6,662 nt of DNA from CALRGE01 sp964365765 (GTDB lineage: Bacteria; Patescibacteriota; Gracilibacteria; UBA1369; 2-02-FULL-48-14): assembly GCA_964365765.1 (NCBI GenBank), contig CAYIRB010000057.1:1-6662 (forward strand), given 5' to 3'. This document shows positions 5,708 to 6,662 of the stretch, in pieces. How positions within the stretch are numbered: position 1 is the first letter of the stretch; every line of letters starts with the position of its first letter. The notes beneath the pieces were generated by a model that was given only the letters and a program-made list of their open reading frames with translations, had not been told where the DNA came from and made no database searches. The position numbers and the translations under genes were made by a program.

Positions 5708-5735
5708 ATTCTACTATTTTTTAAATATTGGTCAA
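5708..5735 (-). promoter_or_regulatory. Promoter of the DUF5678/protease pair
   Basis: TTGACC (5735-5730) and TAGAAT (5713-5708) on the minus strand are spaced by 16 bp, each matching five of six consensus bases. Transcription would begin at about 5701-5700, at the start codon, so the transcript is probably leaderless. Confidence 0.6.
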
Positions 5736-5744
5736 TTAAACAAT

Positions 5745-5755
5745 GTTTGACAAAC
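5745..5755. repeat. Short palindrome between divergent promoters
   Basis: GTTTGACAAAC is a perfect inverted repeat with 5-bp arms around a single central base. It overlaps the putative -35 of the plus-strand gene and lies just upstream of the -35 of the minus-strand pair. An operator is possible, but a palindrome this short in AT-rich DNA can arise by chance. Confidence 0.35.
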
Positions 5756-5775
5756 CACCGACTTTATCCTACCAT
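5747..5775 (+). promoter_or_regulatory. Possible promoter of the plus-strand edge gene
   Basis: TTGACA (5747-5752) is a consensus -35; TACCAT (5770-5775), 17 bp downstream, is a weak -10 with four of six matches. The predicted start of transcription near 5782 leaves only about 5 nt before the ATG at 5787. Confidence 0.45.
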
Positions 5776-5786
5776 TCGCGCCGTTT

Positions 5787-6662
5787 ATGAAAAGAAAACC
5801 GGACGAGCATTTATCGGAGTTCGCGAAAGGCAGAAGACCGGTTCGCTTCCGTCACGACCACTCAAACGAAGTCCCCGAATTCATCTTATTATTTGAATCG
5901 GAAGTTCAACAGCTTGCTAGAGACTGCGAGCAATACGAAGACGTGTTTGTCGAATTGGATAAATTGCAAGACCGAACTCTTTTTTTCGCTATTATAAATT
6001 TCCTTGAAGAGGGTGGCTTTTTCAGGAACATGGCCGGCAATGTTAAGTACATTTCCATGTGTTTGACGAGCTTTAGCGACGCGATACTCAAGGAGTTAAT
6101 CGATAAATATGCGGAACAGGATCTGACGCGACCGATTTTGGATCAAAGCATACAAGAGTCGATAAAACAAAAATGCGCGGATGCCGAAGATATTGAGGCG
6201 AATCATGATGAAATCATGAGGTTGCTGAAGGCGGAAATGGCAAGAACCGCCGATCCGGAGCACAGACCGCTTTATTCCGCCATTTTGGCACATGTGGATA
6301 GAGAACACATTACTCTTGATTTGTTAAATAATGTGAAAGGTTTTTCCGCCAAAGCTATGACGGAAGGGCGCGGAGAATACGGTATCGATATAGCCGACCC
6401 GTATTACGCGGAGAAATGCGTGGTGGCCGATTTCGGTCCACAATTGCAACAGCTAGACAATGTGCAAAGACAGATGATCTCCTCGATGTTTTTTTGCAGA
6501 GAAGCGGCCTTGCGCGGCGCCAAAGGCCCGAAAGTTGATCCGGAGAAACTGAAGGCCACATCGCGCGGTTTGTTGGAAAAAATCCGCGACTTGGATATGC
6601 GACCGTTTAAAGTAAATGGCGCCACGAAAGAGGGTCAAAGTATTTTTCTTGCAGGTGAAGAC
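5787..6662 (+). CDS. Unrecognised protein (3' end beyond window)
   Basis: The ATG at 5787 opens 292 codons with no stop up to the window edge, so the gene is real but its end is missing. I do not recognise a family. The N-terminal 25 residues are strongly basic (MKRKPDEH, then GRRPVRFRHDH). Most of the remainder reads as amphipathic helices rich in Glu, Asp, Lys and Leu. These include a more hydrophobic helix around DRTLFFAIINFLEEGGFFRN (about 62-81) and acidic helices around residues 120-150. There is no signal peptide or clear membrane span. Scattered cysteines do not form a metal-binding pattern. G+C is about 57% in the line counted, similar to murB and unlike the AT-rich pair it diverges from. 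There is no Shine-Dalgarno sequence; a TTGACA-17-TACCAT promoter sits immediately upstream. Codon use (GAA, GCG, AAA, TTG) is like that of the other host genes. It is a cytoplasmic protein of unknown function. Confidence 0.8.
   Translation, partial: MKRKPDEHLSEFAKGRRPVRFRHDHSNEVPEFILLFESEVQQLARDCEQYEDVFVELDKLQDRTLFFAIINFLEEGGFFRNMAGNVKYISMCLTSFSDAILKELIDKYAEQDLTRPILDQSIQESIKQKCADAEDIEANHDEIMRLLKAEMARTADPEHRPLYSAILAHVDREHITLDLLNNVKGFSAKAMTEGRGEYGIDIADPYYAEKCVVADFGPQLQQLDNVQRQMISSMFFCREAALRGAKGPKVDPEKLKATSRGLLEKIRDLDMRPFKVNGATKEGQSIFLAGED

Noticed and set aside
5906..6638. Several minus-strand frames of 61-73 codons at the right edge
   Set aside because: They lie opposite the continuous 292-codon plus-strand frame and show no protein-like features.
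1..6662. TGA read as glycine (code 25)
   Set aside because: TGA ends murB at a sensible position and occurs in no gene interior; glycines are encoded by GGN.
1..6662. CRISPR array, tRNA, rRNA or insertion sequence
   Set aside because: No regularly spaced identical repeats, cloverleaf-like sequence, rRNA segment or transposase-like frame was seen. The only tandem repeat is the coding one at 1828-2007.

Overview
The window looks like a chromosomal piece from an uncultivated bacterium of the Candidate Phyla Radiation (Patescibacteria). The signs are a VirB2/TrbC-like pilin with a Ser/Thr-rich tail, a small two-repeat PRC-barrel protein, a compact MurB, an almost complete lack of Shine-Dalgarno sequences, very short predicted 5' leaders, and several genes with no recognisable family. 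The assignment to this group is an inference, because no rRNA or ribosomal protein marker is present. All open frames read with the standard bacterial code. TGA closes murB and never occurs inside a gene, so there is no sign of the TGA=Gly code used by Gracilibacteria/Absconditabacteria. A run of ten Ns at 1254-1263 marks an assembly gap inside a gene.

Layout. (1) 1-3145, minus strand: a tightly packed operon of three unrecognised genes. They are a 103-aa charged helical protein, a 748-aa multi-segment protein, and a third protein cut by the window edge. Spacers are 1 and 2 nt. The 748-aa and edge proteins share two sequence modules in the same order, so they look like paralogues; the larger one also carries a 24-residue PDG repeat block. 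A good sigma70-type promoter sits just upstream. (2) 3197-3703, plus strand: a PRC-barrel gene that diverges from the operon, with an extended -10 placed so close to the ATG that the mRNA should be leaderless. (3) 3700-5112, minus strand: a pilin-like gene, convergent with the PRC gene and overlapping it by 4 nt at the stop codons, preceded by murB. A perfect 22-bp palindrome covers the last MurB codons. (4) 5136-5700, minus strand: an AT-rich pair (about 35% G+C by hand count, against roughly 54% in sampled murB lines) made of a small DUF5678-like protein and a retropepsin-like aspartic protease that overlap by 11 nt. This looks like a small acquired cassette. (5) 5787-6662, plus strand: an open-ended, unrecognised, mostly charged protein, divergent from the cassette across an 83-nt (or 86-nt) AT-rich region with two opposed promoters and a short palindrome.

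Functional picture. MurB makes UDP-MurNAc for peptidoglycan. The pilin-like protein would sit in the membrane or a surface filament. The PRC-barrel protein is probably a small adaptor. The two items most worth following up are the paralogous three-gene operon and the DUF5678/retropepsin pair. Neither has a function that can be read from this sequence alone.
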